Shown: positions 45,858 to 56,343, counted from the stretch's first letter. The stretch: 64,000 nt of DNA from Xaviernesmea rhizosphaerae (GCF_001938945.1 NZ_MKIO01000020.1:97278-161277), one strand, 5' to 3'. Program-made: numbers and translations. The notes: generated by a model not told the origin, from the sequence alone.

Positions 45858-46631
45858 ATGACGTGCAAGGAGCAGAGCGTGAGCGTGAACGGCGGCAGGA
45901 GGCGGACATCCGAAACCCCGAAGGGTAAGGCGACGCTGGTAACCCAGCTAGTGGAGAAGCTGCGCGAGGCCATCCGCTCCGGCGCCTTCGAGCCGGGCGC
46001 GCGGTTGCCGAGCGAGGCGCAGATGACGGCGGACTATGCCGTCAGCCGTACCGTCATCCGCGAAGCCATCGCCGCCCTGAAATCGGATGGCCTGGTCGAG
46101 CCGCGCCAGGGGTCGGGCGTCTTCGTGCTCGATGCCCCGGCCCCGGTTTCCCTGCCGTTTCAAAACGTTGACCGGGAGCGTGTCTCCTCCGTCATAGAGC
46201 TTCTGGAGCTGCGCACAGCGGTCGAGATCGAGGCCGCGGCCCTGGCCGCCCAGCGTCGCTCGCCGCAGCAGGAGGAGGCGATCCTTGCGCGCCATCGCGC
46301 TCTTTTCATGCTGATCGAGGCGGGCGAGCCAACCGCCGAGGCCGATTTCGCCCTGCATCTCGCCATTGCCGAGGCCACCAACAATCCACGCTTTCCCGAG
46401 TTTCTTGCAATGGTCGGCCGCAGCGTGATTCCGCGTGCCGCCTTGAACCAAAGCGAGGATCCGGCCTCGCAGCAGAGCTACCTGATGCAGATCCATGGCG
46501 AGCATGCCGCCATTGTCGAGGCGATTTCCAATGGCGAGGAGGCGGCGGCGCGGGCGGCGATGAAGCTGCATCTGCGCGGCAGCCTTTCGCGCTATCGGCA
46601 AGCTCATCAGAGAAGTTTGTCTAGGATATAA
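45858..46631 (+). CDS. GntR-family (FadR/FCD) regulator of the uronate genes
   Basis: The product is a 257-residue regulator: a GntR winged helix (RSGAFEPGARLPSEAQMTADYA, SRTVIREAIAALKSDGLVEPR, GSGVFV) and an FCD effector domain. It has a ~40-residue polar leader. Relatives such as UxuR and ExuR respond to hexuronates. It is divergent from udh and 75 bp upstream of kdgD, so it probably represses both and is relieved by the sugar acid. Confidence 0.88.
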   Translation: MTCKEQSVSVNGGRRRTSETPKGKATLVTQLVEKLREAIRSGAFEPGARLPSEAQMTADYAVSRTVIREAIAALKSDGLVEPRQGSGVFVLDAPAPVSLPFQNVDRERVSSVIELLELRTAVEIEAAALAAQRRSPQQEEAILARHRALFMLIEAGEPTAEADFALHLAIAEATNNPRFPEFLAMVGRSVIPRAALNQSEDPASQQSYLMQIHGEHAAIVEAISNGEEAAARAAMKLHLRGSLSRYRQAHQRSLSRI

Positions 46632-46640
46632 TACGAATTC

Positions 46641-47624
<984 letters not shown>

Positions 47625-47630
47625 GGCTAA

Positions 47631-47731
47631 GCATGTCGCGCAAAAGTGTGAAGCTGTTTTGCGCGATTGCATGCGACAAAACAAGCACTTAAAGCGCCAG
47701 GAGCGAATCTGAGAGATCGCGACACGCTTTA
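47631..47731. repeat. Second dispersed repeat family, copy B
   Basis: GCATGTCGCGCAAAAGTGTG ... TTTTGCGCGATTGCATGCGA is followed by a terminal hairpin CTTAAAGCG ... CGCTTTAAG around GATCGCGA. Compared with the copy at 34431-34527, the terminal stem changes on both sides (CTTGAAGCG/CGCTTCAAG), so pairing is kept. It sits between kdgD and the ABC operon. Confidence 0.75.
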
Positions 47732-47863
47732 AGGAAGCACGGCGGGCGCACGAGGAGCCCCGCCAAACCGATCCGGCGGCATGCCGGATCAGAATGCAGG
47801 GCAAGAGGATTCGAGCGTCGTCAGCCCCGCCGGGATCGCGCGCTCATGATTGGGAGGAACGAC

Positions 47864-49153
47864 ATGCTCAAAAAGATGACCACGCATCTTCTGGCCGGCG
47901 CCATGCTTCTGGCGGCAACCGGCGCGGCTTCGGCCGAAACGCTGAAAGTCTGGTCGCGCCAGACCGACGAGTCGGCGCTGATCCTGAAGACGCTGACCGA
48001 CGCGTTCACCGCCAAGACCGGCATCAAGGTCGAGAGCTACAACACCGGCACGGATTTCGAGCAGCGGCTCGCCCGCGCCGCAGCGGCGCGCGACCTGCCT
48101 GATGTGGTGATCAACGACGATATCGCCCTTGGCCAGATGCTGAAGATGGGCATTATCGAAGAGGTCGATCCGAGCAAGATCGAGGGCAACGACCAGATCG
48201 TGCCGGCCGCCTGGAACAGCGCCAAGGCTGCCAATGGCAAGATCTATTCCGTGCCGATCTCCGCCCAGGCCTTCGCGCTCTTCGTGCGCAAGGACTGGCG
48301 CGAAAAGCTCGGCCTGCCGCAGCCCAAGACCTGGGACGACCTGCACAAGCTGGCCGAAGCCTTCACCAAGAACGATCCCGATGGCAATGGCAAGGCCGAC
48401 ACCTTCGGCCTGAGCGTGCCGGCCTCGACAGTGCGCGGCTATGCCAGCTGGTATATGAGCAATTTCATCTGGGCGGCCGGCGGCAATTTCGTCAAGCAGG
48501 AGAAGGGCGGCTTCAAGCCGGATCTGGAGAGCAAGCCGGTGGCCGCTGCGCTCGGCTTCATGCGCTCGCTCTTCTGCGAAGGGCTGGTCCAGCCCGGCGC
48601 GATCAACGCGACGACGGGCGACGCGCTGCCGACCTTCCGCTCGGGCCAGACCGGCATCTTTCTCTCCGGTCCCTACCACATCGCCGTTCTCGACGAGCAG
48701 CCCGGCAAGGACAAGATCGAAGTTCTGCCGCCGCCGGCAGGTCCGGGCGGGGTCGCGGCACTTGCCGAAGGCACCAGCGCCTATATCATGACCGGCACCA
48801 AGGCGCGCACGGCGGCCGAGAAATTCATCGGCTATCTGATTTCGCCCGAGGGCCAGGAAATCGGCATGGGTGAGGGCACGGGCCATACGCCGCTGGTGCG
48901 CCTGCCGACCAACAAGGCCGTGGACGTCAATGCCGTGCGCAAGGATGCACGCTGGGAGACCTTCAAGGAGGTCTTCGACAAGAGCGGCCATTACGTGCCG
49001 CCGGTGCCGAACTGGACGCCGATCCGCATGCTGACGGCCGAAGGCTTCAACAAGATTCTGGCGAGCTGCAGCTCGGACATTCCGGCGGAACTGAAAGCCA
49101 TCGATCAGCAGATGGCGGAGGAACTGCGCAAGCAGAAGGCGCTGGCCGAGTAA
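47864..49153 (+). CDS. MalE-type substrate-binding protein of the uronate ABC importer
   Basis: The product is a 429-residue periplasmic family-1 binding protein. It has a signal peptide of ~24 residues (LLAGAMLLAATGAASAET) and then TLKVWSRQTDESALIL, FALFVRKDWREKLGLPQP, SGQTGIFLSGPYHIAVLDEQ and GYLISPEGQEIGMGEG. GGAGG precedes the ATG. It opens a five-gene operon with two permeases, ATPase and lactonase, so the ligand is likely a hexuronate or an oligouronide. Confidence 0.88.
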   Translation: MLKKMTTHLLAGAMLLAATGAASAETLKVWSRQTDESALILKTLTDAFTAKTGIKVESYNTGTDFEQRLARAAAARDLPDVVINDDIALGQMLKMGIIEEVDPSKIEGNDQIVPAAWNSAKAANGKIYSVPISAQAFALFVRKDWREKLGLPQPKTWDDLHKLAEAFTKNDPDGNGKADTFGLSVPASTVRGYASWYMSNFIWAAGGNFVKQEKGGFKPDLESKPVAAALGFMRSLFCEGLVQPGAINATTGDALPTFRSGQTGIFLSGPYHIAVLDEQPGKDKIEVLPPPAGPGGVAALAEGTSAYIMTGTKARTAAEKFIGYLISPEGQEIGMGEGTGHTPLVRLPTNKAVDVNAVRKDARWETFKEVFDKSGHYVPPVPNWTPIRMLTAEGFNKILASCSSDIPAELKAIDQQMAEELRKQKALAE

Positions 49154-49328
49154 TCCGCCAAGTCTCGGCGCGCGCGTCCCTGGATGCGCGCGGTCTCTTT
49201 TCCAGGCATGGTCTCCCTCGGGCGTGAAGCCGGCGGCACCGATGCTGTGTTCAACTGACCGGGCGCCCGGCAGAGGTCGATCGCGGAAACCAAGCGTCCG
49301 GCCTGCGCCCTACGAGGTGAGATGATCC

Positions 49329-50276
49329 ATGTCCGCAACGCGCGACCTGTCTCTCGGGGACGAAGTGCCGCAACAGCCAGCCAGGGCCAAGCGTAAGAGG
49401 GCCCGCCGGCTCGACTGGAAAGGCGCGCTGATCCCGTGGCTGTTCCTCGCCCCGGCGCTGGTCATCTTCACCTGGTTCAAATTCTATCCGATGGCCTCCG
49501 GCCTCACCATGGCCTTCTACGACGTGCAGTTCTATGGCGAGAGCCAGTGGGTCGGGCTCGACAATTTCGCCCGCGCCTTTAGCGATCCGGACCTGCGCGC
49601 CGCCGTCGGCCATACGCTGACCTATGTCATCGTCTCCACGCTGACCGCCTCCACGCTCGCCTTCTTCCTGGCGCTGGTGCTGGAAGGCCAGGCGCGGCAT
49701 CTGCGCATCATCCGCACCGCCATCTTCCTGCCGGCGATCACCAGCGCGGCTGTTATCGCCGAGATCTGGCGCATCCTGTTCAATTCCGCGCCCTATGGCG
49801 TCGTCAATTCCGTGCTCGATCAGCTCGGCATCGCGCCGCAGGGGTTTCTGACCGATCCCGGCCAGGCGCTCTGGGTGCTGGTGCTGATGCAGGTCTGGAA
49901 AAGCACGCCCTATGACATGGTGATCTTCGTCGCCGGCCTCGTCGGCATCAACCGCGAGCTTTACGACGCCGCCAATGTCGATGGCGCCAGCCGGCTGCGC
50001 ATGCTCTGGCATGTGACGCTGCCGGGGATCATTCCCTCGATTTCCGTGGTCATTATGCTGTCCTTCATCCGCGGCTTTCGCGTTTTCGCCGAGGTCTATG
50101 CGACCACAGGCGGCGGTCCCGCCGGCTCGACCGAAACGATCATGACCCATATCTACAAGGCCGGCTTCCAGAATCTCGAATATGGCTATGCCTCGGCCGT
50201 CTCGCTCTTGCTGCTCGCAGCGACCATCGTGCTGACCTTGATCCAGACGCTGGTCAAGGCGCGGCTGAGCCGCTGA
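49329..50276 (+). CDS. MalF-type ABC transporter permease
   Basis: The product is a 315-residue inner-membrane permease. A basic cytoplasmic leader of ~30 residues is followed by six hydrophobic segments and the EAA coupling loop ELYDAANVDGASRLRMLWHV near residue 215. It forms the channel with the MalG-type partner encoded 10 bp downstream. Confidence 0.9.
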   Translation: MSATRDLSLGDEVPQQPARAKRKRARRLDWKGALIPWLFLAPALVIFTWFKFYPMASGLTMAFYDVQFYGESQWVGLDNFARAFSDPDLRAAVGHTLTYVIVSTLTASTLAFFLALVLEGQARHLRIIRTAIFLPAITSAAVIAEIWRILFNSAPYGVVNSVLDQLGIAPQGFLTDPGQALWVLVLMQVWKSTPYDMVIFVAGLVGINRELYDAANVDGASRLRMLWHVTLPGIIPSISVVIMLSFIRGFRVFAEVYATTGGGPAGSTETIMTHIYKAGFQNLEYGYASAVSLLLLAATIVLTLIQTLVKARLSR

Positions 50277-50286
50277 GGAGGGGCCG

Positions 50287-51126
50287 ATGCAACCATCTTT
50301 CGCCGTCCGCGCCGCGCGCATCCTGCTCTATCTCATCATTCTGGCGATCTTCGTCGGCCCGTTTTGGGGCATCATCGTCACGGCCTTGAGCGGGTTGGTC
50401 ATCAAGCCGGGCCAGCTGTTGCTCCTGCCGGTGCAGCCGACGCTGGCCAATTTCAAGACGGCGCTGATCGACATGCAGGTCTGGCGCTATCTGCTGAACT
50501 CGCTCGTCGTCGCCATTCTCGGCACGGCGCTTCAGGTCGCCGTCAGCGCGCTTGCGGCCTATGCGCTGGCGCGCCGCCGCTTTCGCGGTGCGGCGATCGT
50601 CAGCCTGCTGGTGCTCTCGACCATGATGCTGCCGGAAGAGGTGATCTCCATCCCGCTCTATCTCGTGGTGCAGGCGCGCTTTCCGGTCATCGACGCCTCG
50701 ATCTACAACACCTATGCGGCGATGATCCTGCCCGTGGTCGGCTGGGCCTTCTCGATCTTCATGCTGACCGAATTCATGCGCGCCGTGCCGAAGGAGCTGG
50801 AGGAAGCCGCCCGCATCGACGGCGCCAATGAGTGGCAGATCTTCGCCAATGTCGTGCTGCCCTTGGTGCGGCCGGCGCTCGGCACCGTCGTCATCTTCGG
50901 CTTCATCATGATCTGGGACCAGTATCTCCTGCCACTGGTGGTCGTCAGCGACAAGCAGCTCTTCACCATTCCCGTCATGCTCGGCATGCTCCGGGTGGAT
51001 GAGACGATCACGCCGAATGTCTTCGTGGCCGCCACCCTGCTCGCCATGGCGCCGACGATCATCTGCTACCTCCTGCTGCAGAAGCAGTTCAATCGCGGCA
51101 TCATGGCCGGCGCCGTCAAGGGCTAA
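50287..51126 (+). CDS. MalG-type ABC transporter permease
   Basis: The product is a 279-residue inner-membrane permease with six hydrophobic segments and the EAA loop ELEEAARIDGANEWQIFANV near residue 180. GAGGAGGGG precedes the start. It is paired with the upstream MalF-type gene. Confidence 0.9.
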   Translation: MQPSFAVRAARILLYLIILAIFVGPFWGIIVTALSGLVIKPGQLLLLPVQPTLANFKTALIDMQVWRYLLNSLVVAILGTALQVAVSALAAYALARRRFRGAAIVSLLVLSTMMLPEEVISIPLYLVVQARFPVIDASIYNTYAAMILPVVGWAFSIFMLTEFMRAVPKELEEAARIDGANEWQIFANVVLPLVRPALGTVVIFGFIMIWDQYLLPLVVVSDKQLFTIPVMLGMLRVDETITPNVFVAATLLAMAPTIICYLLLQKQFNRGIMAGAVKG

Positions 51127-51157
51127 GCCCGCTCAAACAATACCAGGGAGACGTGAA

Positions 51158-52240
51158 ATGGGAGCCGTATCACTCAAGGGCGTATCCAAGTCCTTCGGCG
51201 CTGTCGAAGTGATCCGCAACGTCTCGGTGGAGATCGCCGAGGGCGAGTTCTGCGTGCTGATCGGCCCGAGCGGCTCCGGCAAGTCGACGCTGCTGCGCAT
51301 CATTGCCGGGCTCGAAGATGTCACCGACGGCGAGGTGCGCATCGGCGGGCGCGACGTGACCGAGCTTGCCGCCAAGGAGCGCGACATCGCCATGGTCTTC
51401 CAGAGCTATGCGCTCTATCCGCAGATGACCGTGCGCGAGAATATGAGCTTCGCCCTGCGCCTGAAGCATCGGCCGAAGGACGAGATCCGCCGCAAGACCG
51501 ACGAGGTGGCGCAGATGCTCGGCCTCGAGGCTCTGCTCGACCGCCTGCCCAAGGAGCTTTCCGGCGGCCAGCGCCAGCGCGTGGCCATGGGCCGGGCGAT
51601 CGTGCGCGACCCGTCTGTCTTCCTCTTCGACGAGCCGCTCTCCAATCTCGATGCGAAACTGCGCACTCAGGTGCGCGGGGAGATCCGCGACCTGCATCGC
51701 CGCATCGGCACCACCTCGGTCTATGTCACCCATGACCAGGTGGAAGCCATGACCATGGGCCAGAAGATCGTGGTGCTGCGCGATGGCCGCGTGGAGCAGG
51801 TGGGCACGCCGCTGGAGCTTTACGACCGGCCCGACAGCGTCTTCGTGGCCGGCTTCATCGGCTCGCCTGCTATCAATATGTTACCCGCCATGGTCGGGCC
51901 GGAGGCGAAGACCTTGCATGCGGCCCGCAGCGAGATCGTGCTGCCGATGCCGGATGGCTACAGGCTGGAGAGCGGGCGTGAAGTGCTGATCGGTATCCGG
52001 CCGGAGCATCTGGAGACGGTGGCGGCCGGTGCAGCCGGCAGCATTGTCTGCGCCGTCGATGCGGTGGAAAGCACGGGTTCGGACACGACGGTGATCTGCG
52101 ACAGCCCGGCCGGCAAGATGCTGGTCTCTTCCAAGCAGCGCAGCCAGGCGCGCACCGGCGACCTCTTCGCGCTTCGCCCGGATGGCGAAAAGCTGCTGAT
52201 CTTCGACAAGGCGAGCCAAGCCCGCATCGTCAGGGCGTGA
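51158..52240 (+). CDS. MalK/UgpC-type ABC transporter ATPase
   Basis: The product is 360 residues. The ATPase domain carries GPSGSGKSTLL, LSGGQRQRVAMGRAI and VFLFDEPLSNLD. The last ~120 residues form the TOBE-type regulatory domain (IGIRPEHLETV). It energises the permease pair encoded upstream. The start at 51158 follows GGGAG. Confidence 0.9.
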   Translation: MGAVSLKGVSKSFGAVEVIRNVSVEIAEGEFCVLIGPSGSGKSTLLRIIAGLEDVTDGEVRIGGRDVTELAAKERDIAMVFQSYALYPQMTVRENMSFALRLKHRPKDEIRRKTDEVAQMLGLEALLDRLPKELSGGQRQRVAMGRAIVRDPSVFLFDEPLSNLDAKLRTQVRGEIRDLHRRIGTTSVYVTHDQVEAMTMGQKIVVLRDGRVEQVGTPLELYDRPDSVFVAGFIGSPAINMLPAMVGPEAKTLHAARSEIVLPMPDGYRLESGREVLIGIRPEHLETVAAGAAGSIVCAVDAVESTGSDTTVICDSPAGKMLVSSKQRSQARTGDLFALRPDGEKLLIFDKASQARIVRA

Positions 52241-52245
52241 TTCTC

Positions 52246-53136
52246 ATGTCGTCCGGCCCCGCTTCCCATGCGGTCTTTCAGGCCGAAGCTCTCGCCAGCC
52301 CCGGCTGCCGGCTGGGCGAATGCCCGGTCTGGCATGCGGGCGAAGGTTGCTTTTACTGGACCGATATTCCCGCCCGCACGCTCTGGCGCATCGATGCCGC
52401 CGGCCAGGGCCTGACGCATTGGGCCTTGCCGGTGCAGCTCAGCGCCTTTGCCCTTTCCGAGGGCGGCGGCTTCATCGCCGCCACGGATCGCGGCTTCGCC
52501 CGGATGACGATCGTCGACGATAAGGTGGCGTTCGACTTTGCCGGCGGCCCCGACTTACCCGAAGGCTGGCGAATGAATGACGGCGCCTGCGACCGTCAGG
52601 GCCGCTTCTGGGCCGGCTCGATTGCCGGCAAGCCGGGGGTGGAGGGCGAGGCCGGCGCGCTGTTCAGCATCGCCCGCCACGGCGTCCTCGAAGCGCGCGG
52701 CGGCCGCTTTCAGGTGCAGAACGGTTTGGCCTGGAGCCCGGACGGCCGGCGCATGTACGTCTCCGATTCCTATCCCGCCCATCCGCATGTGCTCTGTTAC
52801 GATTTCGACCCGGAAAGCGGGGAGCGATACGGAGGTCGCCTCTTTGCCGATCATGCGACCTTGCTTGGCCGTCCCGATGGCGCGGCGATGGATGTCGATG
52901 GCTGCTACTGGATTGCCGCAAGCGATTCCGGCCGCATCCTGCGCATGACGCCCGAAGGGCGGATCGACGCGGAAATCAAGGTGCCGGTGCCCAACGGCAC
53001 CAATCTCTGCTTCGGCGGCCCGGATCTGAAGACCGCCCTAATCACCTCGATGAACCGCGACTGCATCGGTGGCGATATCTTTGCCGTGACACTTCCCTTC
53101 CAAGGCTTGGCGGAGCCGCAGTTCGTCGTCAAATGA
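52246..53136 (+). CDS. SMP-30/gluconolactonase-family lactonase
   Basis: The product is a 296-residue six-bladed beta-propeller. Metal-site residues appear in CRLGECPVW (Glu), GWRMNDGACD (Asn), FQVQNGLAWSPDG (Asn) and YVSDSY (Asp). In this operon it most likely opens the aldarolactone made by Udh. The ATG at 52246 was chosen; a GTG at 52237 overlapping the ATPase stop is possible but has a poor SD. It is the last gene of the importer operon. Confidence 0.85.
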   Translation: MSSGPASHAVFQAEALASPGCRLGECPVWHAGEGCFYWTDIPARTLWRIDAAGQGLTHWALPVQLSAFALSEGGGFIAATDRGFARMTIVDDKVAFDFAGGPDLPEGWRMNDGACDRQGRFWAGSIAGKPGVEGEAGALFSIARHGVLEARGGRFQVQNGLAWSPDGRRMYVSDSYPAHPHVLCYDFDPESGERYGGRLFADHATLLGRPDGAAMDVDGCYWIAASDSGRILRMTPEGRIDAEIKVPVPNGTNLCFGGPDLKTALITSMNRDCIGGDIFAVTLPFQGLAEPQFVVK

Positions 53137-53143
53137 TTGATAC

Positions 53144-53154
53144 GGGGGGGGGGG
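53144..53154. repeat. Run of eleven G
   Basis: An uninterrupted G tract lies just after the lactonase stop codon. In non-coding DNA it has no frame effect, but such tracts vary in length and are prone to sequencing error. Confidence 0.85.
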
Positions 53155-53268
53155 CGGCGCAAAGGAGTGTCGATGCACTCCGACGCAGGCAGACTTCGAG
53201 TGGTTGAGGTCTATATCCAGCTCGGCAAGCTGCTTAACGCGACGACTCGCTAGTTGGGCTATCCCACT

Positions 53269-53370
53269 AGCGCATCGGACCGAAAAGTGGGAACCGGTTT
53301 TCGGAAAATTCCGATGCAAAAACAAAACTCTAGATCATCAGACTGCGTATGATTTTCAGTCTGATGCTCT
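53269..53370. repeat. RIME-type repeat at the end of the IS481 remnant
   Basis: GCATCGGACCGAAAAGTGGG ... TTTTCGG ... TTCCGATGC, the AAAAACAAAACTCTAGATCATC linker and CAGACTGCGT ... TTTTCAGTCTGATGCTCTAG form a full two-unit copy. It begins exactly where the IS481 transposase sequence stops. Confidence 0.8.
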
Positions 53371-53846
53371 AGCTGCGCATGGCTGTCATAGTGGTAACGT
53401 TTGACAGTCGCTTCCTTGATCGTCCGGTTCATCCGCTCGACTTGGCCGTTGGTCCAGGGATGCTTGATTTTTGGTGAGCCTGTGTTCGATCGCGTTCTCG
53501 CGACTCGGCTGATCTCATGCCGTTGTAAGCAGCGATGCAGCGACGAATGGGTCAAATGCGGGATCGTGGCCTGGAGGGCATAGAGGCAGTCATCCAGCGG
53601 CAACAGTGTGTGTCGGCGGAAGGCAACGATGATCGCCTCCTCTACGATCGAAAGTGTCGTCGAGCGGGCGTCTTTCGGACCAGCCTGAAGGTCCTTCACC
53701 GCCGTGCGCCGCTTCCACTTCGCGACAGCCTTATGATTGATACCGTAGCGCGCGGAAAGTGCTCTCAGGCTCTCTTGACTATTTTGTATTACTCGACGGA
53801 CTGCCTCTGTGGTCCGGGCGCTCCCGTGTAGAATTTGTCACATAGC
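53371..53846 (-). pseudogene. IS481-family transposase remnant
   Basis: On the minus strand the start-proximal part (SARTTEAVRRVIQNSQESL, ALSARYGINHKAVAKWKRR, EEAIIVAFRRHTLLPLDDCL, ATIPHLTHSSLHRCLQRH) is fused to a late part (HPWTNGQVERMNRTIKEATV, KRYHYDSHAQL). About 150 residues with most of the DDE catalytic core are missing. The start codon region reads ATGTGA and the C-terminus is cut off by a RIME repeat. It is not functional. Confidence 0.8.
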
Positions 53847-54087
53847 GCGTCCCTCCACTCTTGGTTGAATAATGCACCATGAAATGCCGGGACTAAACAC
53901 CTAATCAATGTTGGAGGAGATCCGCAGTGATATGTCATTGTCACTGAAGCCAGTCGATTTCCGGTAAACCTCGGGCTATCGAGAGGCGTGCACGTTAAGA
54001 TTTGTCGGGTCCGAAAGCCGGAACCCGGGCCTATGCCCTTACGACACCGCTGACCGATCAGTCGGTTCGGCAAGACGTCTCGTCAGC
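53847..54087. other. Intergenic region, no gene seen
   Basis: The DNA is rather AT-richer than its surroundings. Part of it may be the outer end of the IS481 element. No gene is supported. Confidence 0.35.
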
Positions 54088-54654
54088 TTATCGTCGACTG
54101 CGCTGTGGCAGCATTCCATGGAGCGAGCCGGCCTCTGGTCGTATCGCGTGGAAGACGGCTGCGCCGGCATGCATCACGATCAGGGCCGCGGCTCCGTAGG
54201 CGAGCCACGCATGGAGTTGCGACCAGATCGCCTCCGCGCTGTCCGACACGGCCATCGGAAGATTTGGTATCACCACCAGGTCGAAGAAAAAACTTGGGAT
54301 CTGGAGCGGCGAGGTTGAAGCGATGGCCCAACCGGTCAGCGGGATCGCCAGCGTCATTGTCAGCAGAGCGGCATGGGCCATGTGGGCGGCACATTGCATC
54401 GTCGGCTTCGTGCCTGACGGTTCCTTCGGCTTGCGGCTGGTCAGCGACCATAGAATGCGTAGGATTGCGAGCGCCAGAATGAGGAAGCCAGTGGACTTGT
54501 GCCATTGATAGAGATCGAATTGCAGGGCCGGGTTCTGGGCTGTCGCCTGCGTCAGGAAGCCAAGCGGGATCTGCGCGATGAACAACAGTGCAACAGTCCA
54601 ATGAAGGAGCCGGCTGACGAGACCATAGGCAGTGCGAGTGTTGCGCCACATCAT
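54088..54654 (-). CDS. Cytochrome b561-type membrane protein
   Basis: The product is a 188-residue four-helix membrane cytochrome b. Haem-ligand histidines are seen in SRLLHWTVALLF, QWHKSTGFLILALAILRI and LHAWLAYGAAALIVMHAG. It passes electrons between the quinone pool and a periplasmic partner. It is the last gene of an operon with an ECF sigma factor, a COG4315-type protein and YceI. Cytochrome b561 and YceI often occur together. Confidence 0.88.
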   Translation of the reverse strand: MMWRNTRTAYGLVSRLLHWTVALLFIAQIPLGFLTQATAQNPALQFDLYQWHKSTGFLILALAILRILWSLTSRKPKEPSGTKPTMQCAAHMAHAALLTMTLAIPLTGWAIASTSPLQIPSFFFDLVVIPNLPMAVSDSAEAIWSQLHAWLAYGAAALIVMHAGAAVFHAIRPEAGSLHGMLPQRSRR

Positions 54655-54665
54655 GAAGCGTGCCC

Positions 54666-55442
54666 TCAGATCAACTGCGCGTAGGCGGCTTTCGCGATGG
54701 CCTCCAGACGCGCACGCGGCAGTCCACCGATCAGGGCGCAGTGCACGTCCTCGTCCGTCCAGGAAATCGCTTCGAGTCCGTCGACGTTGTTGTAGCGCAG
54801 GGCGGTTTCCCCTCCATCATCCGTCGGGACGACATAGAGCGACACGTGCTGGCCGCTGTCATCCTCGTACATGATCAGCGCCGCTGGCTCGCCGCCTGCG
54901 GCCGGCAGCAACCGGCCACCAACCAGGTTCAGTCCATCCGAGCGCAGGTCCGGGATGGAGAGTTTCCGGTCGAGCCGCTTCGACAGCCAGGTCTGGAGAT
55001 GTGCGCTGTCTTCTGCTTTCACTTCCACCGGATGAAGGACATCGCCCGAATAAAGGTCATGGGCCTCGACCGCCTGCGCGACCAGAGGTTCGGCCATGCC
55101 ACGGTCCCCAGCCAGGAAACCGTGCGCCAACCAGCCGCTTCCGGTTCCAAGCGCTAGAAGCGCCAGGGCGGCAGCGAGCTGCCGCCACGAGCTCGCGTCT
55201 GATGCTTTTCGCAACCGCGCCAGGCGCTGGGGCTGCAGCCGCTCCGGTACAGACTCGCGCGCGACAGGCCCGTAGAGGGCTTCCAGAAGGCCATTCTGCC
55301 GTTGCCATTCCCGGACGAGGGCCGTCGCCGCCGGATCGGCGGTCAGATGGCGCTCGACGCGATCGCGCGCGTCCCCGTCCAATTGTCCGTCCGCATAGGC
55401 GAGAACGTCGTTGTCAGTGATGTCCTGCTCCTGGCCGCTCAT
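54666..55442 (-). CDS. Anti-sigma factor
   Basis: The product is 258 residues. The N-terminal ~60 residues form a small anti-sigma-like helical domain (DNDVLAYADGQLDGDARDRV). One membrane segment lies near 88-110 (LAAALALLALGTGSGWLAHG), with a periplasmic domain of ~145 residues. The zinc motif HX3CX2C is absent. Its start overlaps the sigma gene stop by 4 bp, so the two are coupled. It should hold the ECF factor at the membrane until an oxidative or envelope signal arrives. Confidence 0.8.
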   Translation of the reverse strand: MSGQEQDITDNDVLAYADGQLDGDARDRVERHLTADPAATALVREWQRQNGLLEALYGPVARESVPERLQPQRLARLRKASDASSWRQLAAALALLALGTGSGWLAHGFLAGDRGMAEPLVAQAVEAHDLYSGDVLHPVEVKAEDSAHLQTWLSKRLDRKLSIPDLRSDGLNLVGGRLLPAAGGEPAALIMYEDDSGQHVSLYVVPTDDGGETALRYNNVDGLEAISWTDEDVHCALIGGLPRARLEAIAKAAYAQLI

Positions 55443-55948
55443 TTGATCGCTTTCAATACTGGTCTGCCGTTCTCGCTCGTCATCTGCCGAAGGGCGGTCC
55501 GCGCCCGTCCGAGCCGCGACATCAAGGTTCCAACGGGGATTTCGAGAACCTCCGCCGCTTGCCGATAGTCAAGTCCCTCGACGGCGACGAGCAGCAACGC
55601 TTCGCGCTGCTCGTCCGGCAGGCGCTCCATGGCACGGGCCGTTTCGGCCAGTGCGGCGTGTTCGAACTGTGAGCCGGGCGTGGCGAGCCTTTCAGTAAAT
55701 TCGTCCAGCGGCGCGGCGGTGGGGTTGCGTCGCAGGTGCCTGAGCTCGTTGCGATGCAGGTTGAGGAGGATCCGGAACAACCAGGGCCGGATCGGACCGA
55801 TCGGCCGCCACAAGGAGCGTTTGCGGATCGCACGTTCCAGGCAGTCCTGAACGAGATCGTCGGCACCGTCTCGGTTATGCGTCAATGCGCGGGCATAGCG
55901 GCGCAATGCCGGTACGCAATCCGCGATCTCGTCCAGGATCTCGCCCAT
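55439..55948 (-). CDS. ECF-type RNA polymerase sigma factor
   Basis: The product is a 169-residue sigma factor with region 2 (RYARALTHNRDGADDLVQDCLERAI, IRPWLFRILLNLHRNELR) and region 4 (LPDEQREALLLVAVEGLDYRQAAEVLEIPVGTLMSRL, shown here only as landmarks). The start at 55948 lies 5 bp after the COG4315-like stop codon. It probably activates its own operon through two GGGATTAAAT-N9-CGGTGTT promoters found ahead of the two upstream genes. Confidence 0.88.
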   Translation of the reverse strand: MGEILDEIADCVPALRRYARALTHNRDGADDLVQDCLERAIRKRSLWRPIGPIRPWLFRILLNLHRNELRHLRRNPTAAPLDEFTERLATPGSQFEHAALAETARAMERLPDEQREALLLVAVEGLDYRQAAEVLEIPVGTLMSRLGRARTALRQMTSENGRPVLKAIK

Positions 55949-55953
55949 GTCGA

Positions 55954-56343
55954 TCAGTCCTTGGCCACGTGCCAGACGCCGCCGAAACCGTCGCCGGTGA
56001 TGTCGCCGGGCTTCGCGTCGTTCTGGAAGAGGTAAAGCGGCATGCCTTCGTGCGCCCATTGCAGCGTGCCATCGTGGCGCTTGACGAGCGTGAACTCGCC
56101 GGAAGCCTCTGCACCCTTGGCGGCCAGCAGCGGCGGCCATTTCCGGGCGCAAGCGTCGTAGCAGGCCGGTTCGCCGTTCTTATCCTTGTCGAACGTATAG
56201 AGCGTCATGCCCTTGGCATCGGCAAGGACATCGCCCTTGGCCGTCTCCACCTCCTTGATGGCGCCGCCGGCGTCTTCCGCGGCGTTCGCCAAGGGTGCAG
56301 CGGATATGAGAAGCAGGTTGGCGAGAAGGAATGTCTTGATCAT
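55954..56343 (-). CDS. COG4315-type secreted repeat protein
   Basis: The product is 129 residues with a signal peptide (FLLANLLLISAAPLANAAED). Two copies of the family's repeated strand motif follow: GMTLYTFDKDKNGEPACYDA with ARKWPPL, and GMPLYLFQNDAKPGD. The function of this predicted periplasmic protein family is unknown. It commonly neighbours ECF sigma factors in alphaproteobacteria. An ECF-style promoter ends 52 bp upstream of its start. Confidence 0.85.
   Translation of the reverse strand: MIKTFLLANLLLISAAPLANAAEDAGGAIKEVETAKGDVLADAKGMTLYTFDKDKNGEPACYDACARKWPPLLAAKGAEASGEFTLVKRHDGTLQWAHEGMPLYLFQNDAKPGDITGDGFGGVWHVAKD

Noticed and set aside
53259..53699. A 146-codon frame read as a single small integrase-like gene
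   Set aside because: Its last ~35 codons translate a RIME repeat and its middle skips the transposase catalytic core, so it is a fused remnant and not a gene.
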